Translations under genes and position numbers: made by a program
Shown here: piece by piece, positions 51,980-63,920 of the stretch
Numbering within the stretch: the first letter of the stretch is position 1
Layout: the number at the start of each line of letters is the position of its first letter
The notes under the pieces: model-generated
Database searches by the model: none
The model's input: the letters and a program-made list of their open reading frames with translations, nothing else
Told to the model about the DNA's origin: nothing
Origin: Chiridota heheva
Taxonomy: Eukaryota > Echinodermata > Holothuroidea > Apodida > Chiridotidae
Direction: 5' to 3'
Length of the DNA stretch: 64,000 nt
Assembly: GCA_020152595.1 (NCBI GenBank)
Contig: JAIGNY010001629.1
Location: forward strand, 872,501-936,500

Positions 51980-54900
51980 GGGCCGGATTTAGGAATGGGC
52001 AACGTGGGCAGTTGCCCATGGGCCTCCACAACCAGGGGCCTCCACATATTTTATGAAAAAAATTGTAAGAGAAAATGTAGGCTGACCTGAACGACCCGCA
52101 CGTGCCATCAATCAAAATCATATTGCGCGTGTTTACGTCATGCATACGTCAAGATGAAAGTTTGTTCGAATTTTTTTGTCGAGTGACGTCATAATGACTA
52201 CACAAATCTTCGTGTGGAGGCTTGTGAAACTTACCGTGTGCGTAACATTAACACAGGTCTGTGTATTGCAAATTGCAGACTAGCAGTGACCGGCGTATAA
52301 ATCACAGAAGATAAAATTTACGAAAAATACAGAATCAAAGGTATGGTGGTAAGATATTAGGATGTAAAGAAAGCACTCAAATTGATCGGCTAGCTGATTG
52401 ACTTAGTTACTAAGCCTAAAATAAGAAAGTAAACCTTACGTTAGCAGTTAGGCTAGGGCTATTTGTTTACTGTGTCTATTAAGTAACGATAAGTTACTAT
52501 TATACTATACCACAAACTAAAGTTTGTAAGCAGCAATCTTGTGCAATGAAATCCAAATGTTGATAGGCCGCCGAGACACGTTACCTCTTTTCTTTTCCTT
52601 GCAGAATGGACAGAAAAAGGTCCACGACATTTTGAAAGTGATGGTTGCAAGAGGAAAGCATCCACGGAACGTGCTGAAAGAGAAGCTAAAGAACTTGCAG
52701 AACACATTGAATGACTGAATTTTGTACTCGTCCCAGTGGTTCATCAGCTTCAGAAGCAGACAGTGCGTCACCTTTAGTACAACCAGAGCAGGCACCTGCT
52801 GTTGTAGATACACCAGCTTCATCTTCATCCGGCCAGTCTACAGTAGAAAATGACCAGAATGTCGAGAAGCCAGGCAGTGCTTCAAAGCAAGTGCTTCCAG
52901 AATCTCATGCGAATACACAGGTTGATGACATCAGCTTATTGCCGAAGCATATGACGAAAGAATTAATTGACTATTGGGATGTGAAAGGTCCTGAGGCTCT
53001 CCATCACAGTGATGTCAATCTTTGGATGCTAATTCAGCAACACAAAAGGTTGCAGACAATGTCAGTCGGAATTGTAAACCAGCTATGTTTGAGCGACGGA
53101 ATCGAAATGGGGAAGTTGTGATACGTTCTTGGCTTTGTTTTCACCAGCAAACAGGCAAATGGTCAAATCTACTGCTTCTTTTGCAATCTAATGGGCGTTG
53201 CAAGATCACAATTCACACACGGGCTCTGCGACTGGAAACACGCTAGTTATCGACTTGGTGTCCATGAGCGATCACAAGACCACATTCAAGCAGTTTTGTC
53301 AGCAACAAGTCATGGAAGGAAAGCTGGACGTATAGACTCTGCACTTGAACAAGTAGGGGATCGAATTGAGCAATATTGGCGCAATCTTCTAAAGCGACTG
53401 GTCAGTGTGCTTAAATTTGCATGTAAACGAGGCCTAGCGCTTCATGGAGATAATGAATCAATTGGATCCCCTCATAATTGAAACTACTTGGGAATACTAG
53501 AGCTTTGGCGGAATATGATAATTTCCTCAGGCAACATATCCAGAATCATGCAAACCGTGACAGTGGTCAAATACAAACTATCTTTCTTTAACCATCTGTG
53601 AAGAACTTGTCAGACTAATGGGGAATCAAGTTATGAATGAAATTAATTTACGCATAAAAGTGTCAAAATACTATTCAGTCTCTCTTGATTCCACAGCTGA
53701 TGAAGGCCATGTTGATCAACTAACACTGATCTTCAGATACATGGAACATGATACACCACTTGAGAGATTTGTGAAGTTCATGCCAAACCAAGGACACAAG
53801 GCTCAAGAAATGTTTGAAGGATTGATGAAATTCCTTGTAACCATGACATTGACATTCAGAATTGTTGTGGGTTATCTTATGATAACCTCAGCAATGAGTG
53901 AGAGATACAATGGTCTTCAAGCTAAAGTGGCAGTAGAAAATCATCATGCAGTTTGGATACCCTGTGCAGGACATTTACTGAACCTAGCTGGAAAAGCATC
54001 AGCTGAATGTTTTCAAGCAGCTGTGGAATTTTTGACTTCCTCGAGGCAATTTATGTGTTCTTCACAGTTTCGACACATCGTTATGAAATTCTTACAGACT
54101 CACTGAAGACTGTGGAATCTGGTCCTTTATCTGTGCCAAAAAGGTTTCTACAACACGATGGTCCTGTCGATCCGATGCAGTAAAAGCACTCGTCCAAGGA
54201 TATCATCCAATCCGTGAAGCACTTGCCAAAATAGCAGGAGATGAGAATAAAATGTCAAAAGCACGTTCTGAGGCCAATGGTCTCAATGACAGGATATGCA
54301 TACTGGAGACTGGCATCTATGCTGATTTATGGCATGACATTCTTGAAAGAGTGAATGCTACAAGTCACTCGTTGCAGGATCCAAAAGTTGATCTGAACAC
54401 AGCAGTAGCAATGTAGAAGTCCTTGAAATGTTTTGTACGTGAAAAACGAGAGTCCTTTCATGTTTATGAGGAGAAGGGAAAGAAGATGTCTGGAACTGAT
54501 GATTACGTGCAGACACGCAATCGTCAACGAAATGTGCGCCTCAATCCATTGGATTTTAGACGATCAGATTCAGAAGAAGCTGCACTATCATTCTCTGAAA
54601 AATTTCGAGTTCAGAATTTTCTTCCAGTAATTGATCAGTTTCTAAGTTCATTGGAACAACGATTGGAAGCCCATGAGAACACATGTTCTCTTTTCGGTTT
54701 CTTGTGCAAGCTGGAATCATTGCACTGCAATGAAATCGAAGCAGCTGCAGCAAAATTGGTTGCTGCGTACAAGGATGATCTAGATCAATCACTTGGTGTT
54801 GAACGTGTTTAGTTTGCAGCCTTCTTCACTCAGTTTCTTGAAGATGATAAGCTAGGGAGAGAACATTTCCTTTACAAACTGTTGATGGACAAGAAAGTGG

Positions 54901-55456
54901 CGGATACATTTCCAAATGTCGAGATAATGCTACGGATGTACTTGGTGCTCATGGTCACAAACTGTTCCGGAGAATGTTCTTTCAGTTAGTCAGTAAAGTG
55001 AAGTTCATTAAGAACAGACTCCGTACTACAATGTGTCATGATAGGCTCAGTCATCTGGCCTTGATGAGTATTGAATATGACATTCTCAGAGAGATTGAAT
55101 TCGACAAATTAATCCAAGAATATATGTACTGTAGGCTACTACATCCCTGTTATGATTGATCATGATTGTTTATTTGTACTGAGAGATGTGGTAGCAACTT
55201 GTTAATTTGCATTGGTAGGAGTGGTAGCAACCTGTTCATTTAAACTGTAAATTGGGCAGGCAAACAGGCTTACAAAATAAAAATTCTTGAAGATAAATTT
55301 ACTTTAAAAATCACAATATACTGCACCATTTTGCATCTTAGCACCCTTAATTATTCCAAAAAATTCCCCCCTTAGACCCTCCCCAGGACAGCGATCACTA
55401 AAGTAGTGTAGGCCTGAAGTTGCCCATGGGCCTCCACATGTCGAAATCCGGCCCTG
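51978..55456 (+). mobile_element. hAT transposon, complete ends, inactive
   Basis: A 3.48-kb element with exact 13-bp terminal inverted repeats 'cagggccggattt' (51978-51990) and its complement (55444-55456). The flanking 8-bp target duplication is imperfect, 'cctccatg' (51970-51977) and 'cctttatg' (55457-55464), 6 of 8. A subterminal word 'gttgcccatgggcctccaca' appears at both ends in the same direction (52011-52030 and 55419-55438). The transposase gene inside is broken (52605-55159). The two target-site changes and the many frameshifts indicate an old copy. Confidence 0.92.
52605..55159 (+). pseudogene. hAT transposase (ZMYM1-like), multiply frameshifted
   Basis: An acceptor-like 'tcttttccttgcag' ends at 52604. 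The coding trace then runs through at least six frame changes and several stops. A Ser-rich N-terminus comes first, then a TTF-type zinc-finger region (FERRNRNGEVVIRSWL near 53083-53130 and LCDWKHASYRLGVHERSQDH near 53223-53285). The RNase H-like core follows: VSLDSTADEGHVDQL (53680-53725) with the first Asp, and VWIPCAGHLLNLAGKA (53950-53997). The dimerisation domain comes last, with a Gly-Glu-x-Ser-Phe-like block and KFIKNRLRTTM, LSHLALMSIEYD (54940-55100). Such genes cut and paste the element, and relatives are domesticated in vertebrates as ZMYM1. This one cannot make a full protein. Confidence 0.88.
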
Positions 55457-55464
55457 CCTTTATG

Positions 55465-56632
<1,168 letters not shown>

Positions 56633-56639
56633 TGTACAA

Positions 56640-56825
56640 GTAATTAAAAGATTTTGAAGATAAATTGGACATTTCAAAAAATACTTCAGACATCTCGAGA
56701 AACAGGTCAACTATTTTAAAACAAAACATTGGGATTTTCGAGGAAAAGTTGGATATATTGAGCAAGAAATTACAGATTTGGAGGAAAGAGTTGGATATTT
56801 TGAGGGAAAAAAGTCGGAAATTGGG
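56640..56825 (-). repeat. degenerate ~21-bp minisatellite next to TA array
   Basis: Units such as 'gaggaaagagttggatattt' and 'gaggaaaagttggatatatt' echo the 36120-36640 family. As there, the array touches a (TA)n tract. Confidence 0.55.
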
Positions 56826-56953
56826 TAACTCTTAATATTTTGGTGGGTGGGTGTGGGGGCAGGGGTGGAAAAAGCTAACTTAGGCCAAAATATTTCTTGA
56901 ATAAACTTTTCTGACATGGTCAGTACATTTTCAGACAAAACTCTGGCTAAACT

Positions 56954-57045
56954 CTGGAGTAGGCCCTAGCTTGGGAAATTAACTCTCGCTATAAGGACCC
57001 TGGAGTAGGCCCTAGCTTGGGAAATTAACTCTCGCTATAAGGACC
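56954..57045 (+). repeat. 46-bp tandem duplication
   Basis: Two identical copies (56954-56999 and 57000-57045) starting 'ctggagtaggccctagcttg'. Confidence 0.95.
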
Positions 57046-57831
57046 TTTAGTGACACCGCTATCTAACGTTCTAAATTACCAAGAAGAAAAGACTTGAAAT
57101 TGAATAGATTTGGATATTAATCATGAAAAAGGTAAAAAAGAAAACATAAAATCATTGCTTTTAGAATTACACGAACAATAAATATAGCATGAATAATTTC
57201 AAAGGATCGTATTAAATGAAAAGAATATCTTAATCTGTCATCGATATTTTACATAAAATCTGTTCTAACAAATAGAAACAAAAGAAATTTAAGCGGCCAT
57301 TACTGTAATTATCAATTGATTAATGGTTTCAGAGCAATACATTTTTAATCATTTGTATTGGTCTTTCAAAACTCATTCCTTTATTTGACACTATTTTCAT
57401 TCTCAAGTAAATATAAAGAAACTTTGGCAAAACAGCCTTTTCTTGACATACAGAGAACTTTCTTTACTACTATGCAATTCCCTGCATAAACCTATATATT
57501 CCAGAATTTCCAGTATGGCCTTTGTTTCTAACACCAGGAGTTGTTAACACGCAGTATCTTAAACTTCAGAGAGATAACAAATTTACAAACGTCACTGACC
57601 ATGTGAGACCACCAAGTTCAGTATTAACAGTTAATAGCTCTATGGTGAGACTAGATCAATAATGAACTGTAACTGATACCAAAAAGTAATTCTGAATTCA
57701 ACTGCTTTGTACATTCAGGCATGATGAATAAACAGTCATTAAGGAGTTTGATCAGCTGTGTGCAGTCCTAGACAGTTCAGCAATTTGATCTGAACATGGT
57801 ACTATTAATAGCTCCATGACCCCTGAAAAAC
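57046..57831. other. intronic, nothing recognised
   Basis: AT-rich. No exon or repeat identified. Confidence 0.4.
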
Positions 57832-57839
57832 ACGTCTTG

Positions 57840-58112
57840 ACGACGAGTGAACAGACAATTACAATAACGGGGTCGTCACCTGCGTAATCGCTTATGATAG
57901 TAACAATGCTATCACAAAACGCTTAATACGACCCGGACGAGAACACAGGTACGACGTACGGACAGACATAACATTGACAACCAAGTCAATGTCCACGGCC
58001 TTTGATAACCAATTGTGGCGCACTGGCGTGTCTACCCAACCCAGGCTTGAACCCAGGACCTCGTGGTCTGTAGACATGTATGATAACCGCTACACCACAG
58101 TAGGTAGATAAG
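57840..58112 (-). mobile_element. full-length SINE with tRNA-like head, copy 4
   Basis: A 273-bp element in reverse orientation, flanked by an exact 8-bp duplication 'acgtcttg' (57832-57839 and 58113-58120). On its own strand the first ~85 nt are tRNA-like: A-box 'tggtgtagcggttatc' and B-box 'gggttcaagcctgggt'. Then comes the same 190-bp body as copies 1-3 from 'cgccagtgcgccacaattgg' onward. RNA polymerase III would use the two boxes as an internal promoter. Confidence 0.9.
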
Positions 58113-58129
58113 ACGTCTTGCCAGCTTGC

Positions 58130-58642
58130 AAACTTTTTATAACGAAAATTTCATCATGAGGCTTCGCATTGCCCTACAATTTTGCCCGAATTTACAGGAT
58201 TTTTTTTTCTTCTGCCTGTTTAGAAATGGTAACCCAAATGATTATCTCAGTAAATTTTACCATTATGATAAAATTGCCTTCTTTTCATCAATCAAATTTG
58301 TGTTGATTTTCAGCCATTTTGGAGCATCAAAACAAAAATCTTCAATCAAAGTTTAGGTTTCGCCCTATAGGCCTCGTCAGGGTCCATAAGCAGGCACACG
58401 GTGTTACGCAGTACCACGTTTGACACTCCAGTCGACCACATTGTTGGGAGGAGGGGGAGAGGGGTTGATCTTTCCCCAGCTGTTCTATATGTTGTGATCG
58501 TTTAGACACTTGTACATATTTGTTAATAAGTCGGGCAAATGCAAATGTTCGTCGGGCAAATTTGACTTACACACCCCTGGCCTTGAGATTAAGTTACACC
58601 CCTGATCGGGGAAGCCCCGTCCCCCCGCTTCCGGCGGCACTG
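58130..58642 (+). repeat. dispersed repeat copy with preserved 3' terminus
   Basis: Collinear with 5405-5835. Its right end 'cttccggcggcactg' is the reverse complement of the 'cagtgccgtcggaag' end found at 39855. The family therefore probably shares TIRs with the nested element. Confidence 0.75.
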
Positions 58643-58661
58643 CACTACAAACACATCTTAC

Positions 58662-58830
58662 CTTTGAGCACCAGTTCACTATGTTGTGATTCGTCACTCC
58701 GTACACGATGATCAGTATCAAACCTCTTGAATGTATATTTGTTAATTGGATTCCAGTTTAAAACAAGCAAAATAATGGAAATCATCAACAGAATGGAAAA
58801 TGCGGTATATTTGATTGCTTTTAAATCCAT
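58662..58830 (-). CDS. carbohydrate sulfotransferase, alternative first exon B (membrane anchor)
   Basis: ATG in strong context (A at -3, G at +4). It encodes MDLKAIKY, a hydrophobic anchor (about residues 9-25, ending LLVLNW), then NPINKYTFKR and a polar stem. It ends in a consensus donor AAAG|GTAAGA in phase 1 (56 codons plus one base), so it joins exon 25408-25523 in frame, giving about 362 residues. Similarity to exon A extends into the bases just before the ATG ('ccat.atgg.agaaa' on the plus strand). A piece of DNA that included the promoter side was therefore duplicated. It could instead belong to a separate tandem gene whose other exons are lost, but no second catalytic exon is visible in the window. 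Confidence 0.75.
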
Positions 58831-59131
58831 GATGGTAGAAATACGATAAATTATTCTACTTCTTAAATGTTTCTTGCATATTCCTTCGCATTAACCTGCG
58901 CCACTGAAAACTGTGTATGCAATACACATCTATAACCACTTAACGGTTGCCGAGTAAATCATTGTGCTAAAATTGTTTTAATTCCGACCTTTGGAATTTC
59001 AGTAAGGAATTAGTAAATATTGTTAAAGAAAAGTCTATTTCATTGATTAATTGATTGAATGGTTGGAATCATTGTTGATTACCTTTCTAATTTTGGGTTC
59101 TAATGCGATAGCATCAATAGTATACAAAAGG
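58831..59131. other. 5' flank of first exon B
   Basis: 'ctataacc' at 58930-58937 (TATAG on the minus strand) lies about 100 nt upstream of the ATG. Otherwise nothing recognised. Confidence 0.3.
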
Positions 59132-59375
59132 TGGTTCTGGCGCACTTTTGCGGTCGTTTTTGGTTTCCACCGGTTCTGGCGCACTTTTGGTTCTGGGCCA
59201 CTTTTGCGACGGTTTTTGCATAATTTTTGTTTCCACGGGTTCTGGCGCACTTTTGCGGTCGTTTTTGCGTCGTTTTTGTTTGCACTGGTTCTGCGCACTT
59301 TTGGTTCTGGGCCACTTTTGCGACGGTTTTTGCATCATTTTCGTTTACACTGGTTCTCAGACTGCGATCGTTTTT
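59132..59375 (+). repeat. ~105-bp minisatellite related to the neighbouring TIR element's units
   Basis: Two and a half long units containing 'ttctggcgcacttttgcggt', 'ctgggccacttttgcgacgg' and 'tttgtttccac'. The subunit 'ctggcgcacttttgcgtcgt' is a close cousin of 'ctggcgcactttttacgtcg' in the element at 59683. Confidence 0.85.
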
Positions 59376-59439
59376 ATTTCACTTAGTGGACTGGGGTTCT
59401 GATACACTTTTACCCACTACTATTGAAAGTTTATGACAG

Positions 59440-59441
<2 letters not shown>

Positions 59442-59510
<69 letters not shown>

Positions 59511-59522
59511 CCATATATATAT
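59442..59522. repeat. (TA)n array 6
   Basis: About 65 bp of TA and a short degenerate tail, followed by T-rich low-complexity DNA to about 59620. Confidence 0.95.
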
Positions 59523-59682
59523 GTTTTTTTATTATTTCTTTATTGTTTATTTTTAAATATTATTTATTTTTTAGATATTTTTTATATTTTTATATTTTTA
59601 TCATTATTTTTTTTATTTGTAGTTTTTGTATATAACCCTCAGATTTAAAACGCCGATGATAACAAACGATAATGCTATTTTT

Positions 59683-59790
59683 TCCATTTTAGCTTATAGT
59701 GTATCATCCCCTGGATTCGGTAGGCTGCTGATCCCCGGAGCTGGAGGTTCTGGATCCGGCACGTAAAAAGTGCGGCAGAAAAATGATGTA
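59683..59790 (+). repeat. left terminal inverted repeat
   Basis: Starts 'tccattttagcttatagtgt' and pairs with 63895-64000. Left of 59683 no pairing can be tested because the right partner leaves the window. Confidence 0.9.
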
Positions 59791-59854
59791 AAAAATGCGG
59801 CAGAAAAACGACATAACATGTGTTCCAGAAAAACGACGTAAAAGTGCGCCAGAA

Positions 59855-60207
59855 AAATACATAGTAATAGTTAAGTAATACATCGTAATAGTTAAGTAAT
59901 ACATAGTAATAGTTAAGTAATACATAGTAATACTCAAGTAAAACATTGTAATAGTTAAATAATATATAGTAATAGTTTAGTAATACATAGTAATAGTTAA
60001 GTAATACATAGTAATAGTTAAGTAATACATAGTAATAGTTAAGTAATACATAATAACAGTTAAGTAATACATAGTAATAGTTAAGTAATGCATAGTAATA
60101 GTTTAGTAATGCTTAGTAATAGTTCAGTAATGCTTAGTAGTAGTTCAATAATTCTTAGTAATAGTTCAGTAATGCTTAGTAATAGTTCAGTAATAGTTCA
60201 GTAATGC
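59855..60207 (+). repeat. 21-bp array 'aatagttaagtaatacatagt', copy 1
   Basis: About 17 units, with a shift from '..acatagt' to '..gcttagt' variants at the right-hand end. Confidence 0.95.
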
Positions 60208-60395
60208 TTAGCACGTCAAAAACGACATGTGCGTCAGAAAAACGTCGTGTGCGTCAGAAAATACGTCGTGTGCGTCAGAAAAAACAATGTGTGCGTCACA
60301 AAAAACGACGTAAAAAGTGCGCCAGAAAAACGATGTAAAAAATGCGTTGGAAAAACGATGTAAAAAGTGCGTTAGAAAAATGGCGTAAAAAGTAA
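60208..60395 (+). repeat. forward minisatellite units 'gtgcgtcagaaaaacg'
   Basis: Units of 20-29 bp: first 'cgtgtgcgtcagaaaa', then 'cgtaaaaagtgcgccagaaa'. They are the reverse complement of those at 60878-61975. Confidence 0.93.
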
Positions 60396-60880
60396 GATAC
60401 GCTTTCATCCGATGCAGAAAAGGGTTACATACTCGAGGTGGACCTTGAGTATCTTTGGAGCTACACGACGTCCACAATGCGTACCCACTTGCTCCGGAAC
60501 GTACGAAGGTTCTGAAGGAGTGGCTATCAGATTATCAGAAAGGGCTTCTAAACTCTTCAACTGTTGAAAAGTTAGTTTCCAATATCTGCGATAAAAAGCG
60601 CGATGTTGTGCACTACCGAATCTAAAACTCTACCTCTCTCTAGGTATGAAGCTGACAAAAATACATCGTGCAATTCGGTTCAATCAAAGCAAGTGGATGA
60701 AACCCTACATCGGAATGAATACAGAACTCCGCAAGAAGGTTAAGACCAGCTTTGAGAAGGACCTCTACAAGCTGAAGAACAATAGCGTCTTTGGTAAGAC
60801 TATGGAAAATCTGCGTAAGCGTGTAGATGCCAAACTCGTGAGGGCCTCTGAAGATGACAAGCTTCGCGTCGTTTTCTGAC
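60396..60880 (+). pseudogene. protein-primed DNA polymerase B fragment 1 (Polinton/Maverick type)
   Basis: A piece of a family B polymerase of the kind carried by Polinton/Maverick elements and related viruses, which replicate from a protein primer. The recognisable frame starts at about 60415 (AEKGYILEVDLEY) and shifts. The longest open part is 60646-60879 (77 codons to the TGA). It contains the polymerase motif B, [11 protein letters not shown] (about 60766-60800), preceded by a lysine-rich FEKDLYKL. The catalytic YxDTDS and the exonuclease and terminal-protein parts are absent, so it cannot act as a polymerase. The last coding bases, 'cgcgtcgttttctgacgc', run without a seam into the reverse minisatellite units. 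Confidence 0.85.
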
Positions 60881-61975
60881 GCACTTTTTACGTCGTTTTT
60901 TGACGCACTTTTTACGTCGTTTTTTTGACGCACTTTTTACGTGGTTTTTCTGGCGCACTTTTTACATAGTTTTTTACTAATTGGGCTGAAAGTTCTAGCG
61001 CACTTTTTTTACATCGTTTTTCTGACGCACTTTTTACGTTGTTTTTCTGATGCACTTTTTACGTCGTTTTTCTGACACATTTTTTACGTTGTTTTTCTGA
61101 CGCACTTTTTACGTCGATTTTCTGCCGCACTTTTTACGTCGTTTTTTCACTAAATGGGCTGAGGTTCTGTGACACTTTTTTACGTCCTTTTTCTGGGCAC
61201 TTTTTACATGATTTTTCTGACGCACTTTTTACTTCGTTTTTCTGACACACTTTTTACGTCGTTTTTCTGGCGCACTTTTTACATAGTTTTTTTTTACTAA
61301 TTGGGCTGAAGTTCTTGCGCACTTTTTTTACGTTGTTTTTCTGACGCACGTTTTACGTCGTTTTTCTGACACACTTTTTACGTTGTTTTTCTGACGCACT
61401 TTTTACGTCGATTTTCTGCCGAACATTTCACGTCGTTTTTTCACTAAATGGGCTAAGGTTCTGTGACACTTTTTTACGTCCTTGTTCTGGCGCACGTTTT
61501 ACATCGTTTTTCTGGCGCACTTTTACGTGGTTTTTTTGGAGCACTTTTTACGTCGTTTTCCCGGCGTACTTTTAACGTCGTTTTTTGACGCACTTTTTAC
61601 GTCGTTTTTCTGAGGTACTTTTTACGTCGTTTTTTTTGACGCACTTATTACGTCGTTTTCTGACGCACTTTTTACATCGTTTTTTGACGCACTTTTTACG
61701 TCGTTTTTCTGACGCACTTTTTACGTCGTTTTTCTGGCGCACGTTTTACATCGTTTTTGGCGCACTTTTACGTGATTTTCTAAAGCACTTTTTACGTGGT
61801 TTTTCTAAAGCACTTTTTACGTCGTTTTCCTGGCGTACTTTTACATTGTTTTTTCTAGAGGATTTTTTGCGTTGTTTTTCTGGCGCACTTTTTACGTTTT
61901 TTTCTTCTTTCTGGCACACTTTTTATATCTTTTTTTAAAATTTTTGTATTCACTAATTGGGCTGGCGCACTTTTT
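60878..61975 (-). repeat. reverse minisatellite array, ~38 units
   Basis: Units of 26-29 bp like 'gacgcactttttacgtcgtt'. Three times a longer spacer 'ttcactaaatgggctgaggt' (or a variant) appears, defining a higher-order period of about 170-320 bp. Frames through it (up to 117 codons) are repeat products. Confidence 0.92.
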
Positions 61976-62095
61976 AAGTTATGAAAGAAACACTGGCATT
62001 CCAAAAGAAAAGTGGCAAAAATCCGTGATAAGCTATCAAGTACAAAGTATGCTAAACTTGTGTTAAAAGGTGGACCACCTTTTAAGTACACAATT
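61976..62095 (+). other. short unique segment between arrays
   Basis: About 120 bp not seen in the other half of the element. One frame gives KYAKLVLKGGPPFKYTIE, which could be a scrap of another captured gene. Not recognised. Confidence 0.4.
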
Positions 62096-62968
62096 GAGTA
62101 AGTAATGCTTCGTAATAGTTAAGTGATGTTTAGTATTAGTCCAGAAATGCTTAGTAATAGTTCAGTAATGTTTAGTAATAGTTCAGTAATGCTTAGTAAT
62201 AGTTAAGTAATGTTTAGTAATAGTTCAGTAATGCTTGTTAATTGTTCAGTAATGCTTAGTAATAGTTCAATAATGCATAGTAATAGTTTAGTAATGCTTA
62301 GTAATAGTTCAGTAATGCTTAGTATTAGTTCAGTAATGCTTAGTAATACTTCAGTAATGCTTAGTAATAATTCAGTAATGCTTAGTAATAAACACTTTAT
62401 TAATGCTTAGTTATAGTTCAGTAATGCTTAGTACTAGTTCAGTAATGCTTAGTAATAGTTCAGTAATGCTTAGTAATAAGTTAAGTAATACATAGTAATA
62501 CTTAAGTAATACATAGTAATAGTTAAGTAATACACAATATTAGTTAAGTAATACATAGTAATATTTCAGTAATACATAGTAATAGTTAAGTAATACATAG
62601 TAATAGTTTAGTAATACATGGTAATAGTTAAGTAATACATAGTAATAGTTAAGTAATATATAGTAATAGTTAAGTTATACATATTAATAGTTAAGTAATA
62701 CATAGTAATACTCAAGTAATATAGAGTAATAGCTTAGTAATACATAGTAATAGTTAAGTAATACATAGTAATAGTTAAGTAATACAAAGTAATAGTTAAG
62801 TAATACATAATAACAGTTAAGTAATACATAGTAATACTTAAGTAACGCATAGTAATAGTTTAGTAATGCTTAGTAATAGTTCAGTAATGTTTAGTAGTAG
62901 TTCAATAATGCTTAGTAATAGTTCAGTAATGCTTAGTAATAGTTCAGTAATAGTTCAGTAATGCTTAG
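62096..62968 (+). repeat. 21-bp array, copy 2 (~41 units)
   Basis: Same unit as 59855-60207 but more than twice as long. It runs from 'gcttagtaatagttcagtaat' variants through 'acatagt' variants and back to 'gcttagt' variants. Its last ~300 bp align with copy 1. Confidence 0.95.
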
Positions 62969-63168
62969 CACGTCAAAAACGACATGTGTGTCAGAAAAAC
63001 GCAGTGTGCGTCAGAAAGACGACGTGTGCGTCAGAAAAAACGCCGTGTGCGTCAGAAAATACGACGTGTGCGTCAGAAAAAAAAAACGTGTGCGTCAGAA
63101 AAAACGGCGTAAAAAGTGCACCAGAAAAACGATGTAAAAAGTGCGTTAAAAAATGACGTAAAAAGCGA
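62969..63168 (+). repeat. forward minisatellite units, copy 2
   Basis: 'acgtgtgcgtcagaaaaaac' units then 'gtaaaaagtgcaccagaaaa', as at 60208-60395. Confidence 0.93.
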
Positions 63169-63590
63169 GATACGCTTTTATACGATGCAGAAAAGAGTTA
63201 CATACTCGAGGTGGACCTTGAGTATCCTCAGTAGCTATACGACGTCCACAATGCGTACCTACTTGCTCCGGAACGTATGAAGGTTCCGAAGGAGTGGCTG
63301 TCAGATTATTAGAAAAGTTAGTTTCCAATATCTGCGATAAAAAGCGCTATGTTGTGCACTACCGAATCTACAACTCTACTTCTCTCTAGGTATGAAGCTG
63401 ACAAAAAATACCAAAATACACAGAGTGAATACAGAACTCCGCAAGAAGGCCAAGACCAGCTTTGAGAAGGACCTCTACAAACTAAAGAACAATAGCGTCT
63501 TTGGTAAGACTATGGAAAATCTGCGTAAGCGTGTAGATGCCAAACTCGTGAGAGCCTCTAAAGACGACAAGCTTCGCGTCGTTTTCTGAC
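63169..63590 (+). pseudogene. protein-primed DNA polymerase B fragment 2
   Basis: Second copy of the fragment at 60396-60880. It lacks two internal blocks of about 28 and 40-48 bp: one after 'ctgtcagattatta' (63298-63311) and one in the stretch following 'gaagctgac' (about 63403-63425). It still keeps the motif B segment NNSVFGKT and the same stop. The longest open part is 63392-63589. The deletions differ from fragment 1, so the copies diverged after the 2.77-kb duplication. Confidence 0.85.
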
Positions 63591-63920
63591 GCACTTTTTA
63601 CGTCGTTTTTTGACGCACTTTTTACATAGTTTTACTAGCGCACTTTTTACGTGGTTTTTCACTAAATGGGCTGAAGTTCTAACGCACTTTTTTACATCGT
63701 TTTTCTGACGCACTTTTTTTACATCGTTTTTCTGATGCACTTTTTACGTCGTTTTTCTGACACACTTTTTACGTCGTTTTTCTGACGCACTTTTTACGTC
63801 GTTTTTCTGCCGCACTTTTTACGTCGTTTTTTTCACTAAATGGGCTGAAGGTTCTGTGACACTATTTTACGTGGTTTTTCTGGCGCAATTTTTACGTCGT
63901 TTCTCTGCCGCACTTTTTAC
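63588..63920 (-). repeat. reverse minisatellite array, copy 2
   Basis: About 11 units of 'gacgcactttttacgtcgtt' including the 'ttcactaaatgggctgaag' spacer. Shorter than copy 1. Confidence 0.92.

Noticed and set aside
61585..61938. 117-codon Phe and Arg-rich frame
   Set aside because: Reads through the reverse minisatellite array. Repeat artefact.
59855..62968. CRISPR-like array (regular ~21-bp repeats)
   Set aside because: Units are directly tandem with no unique spacers, and the window is clearly animal nuclear DNA.
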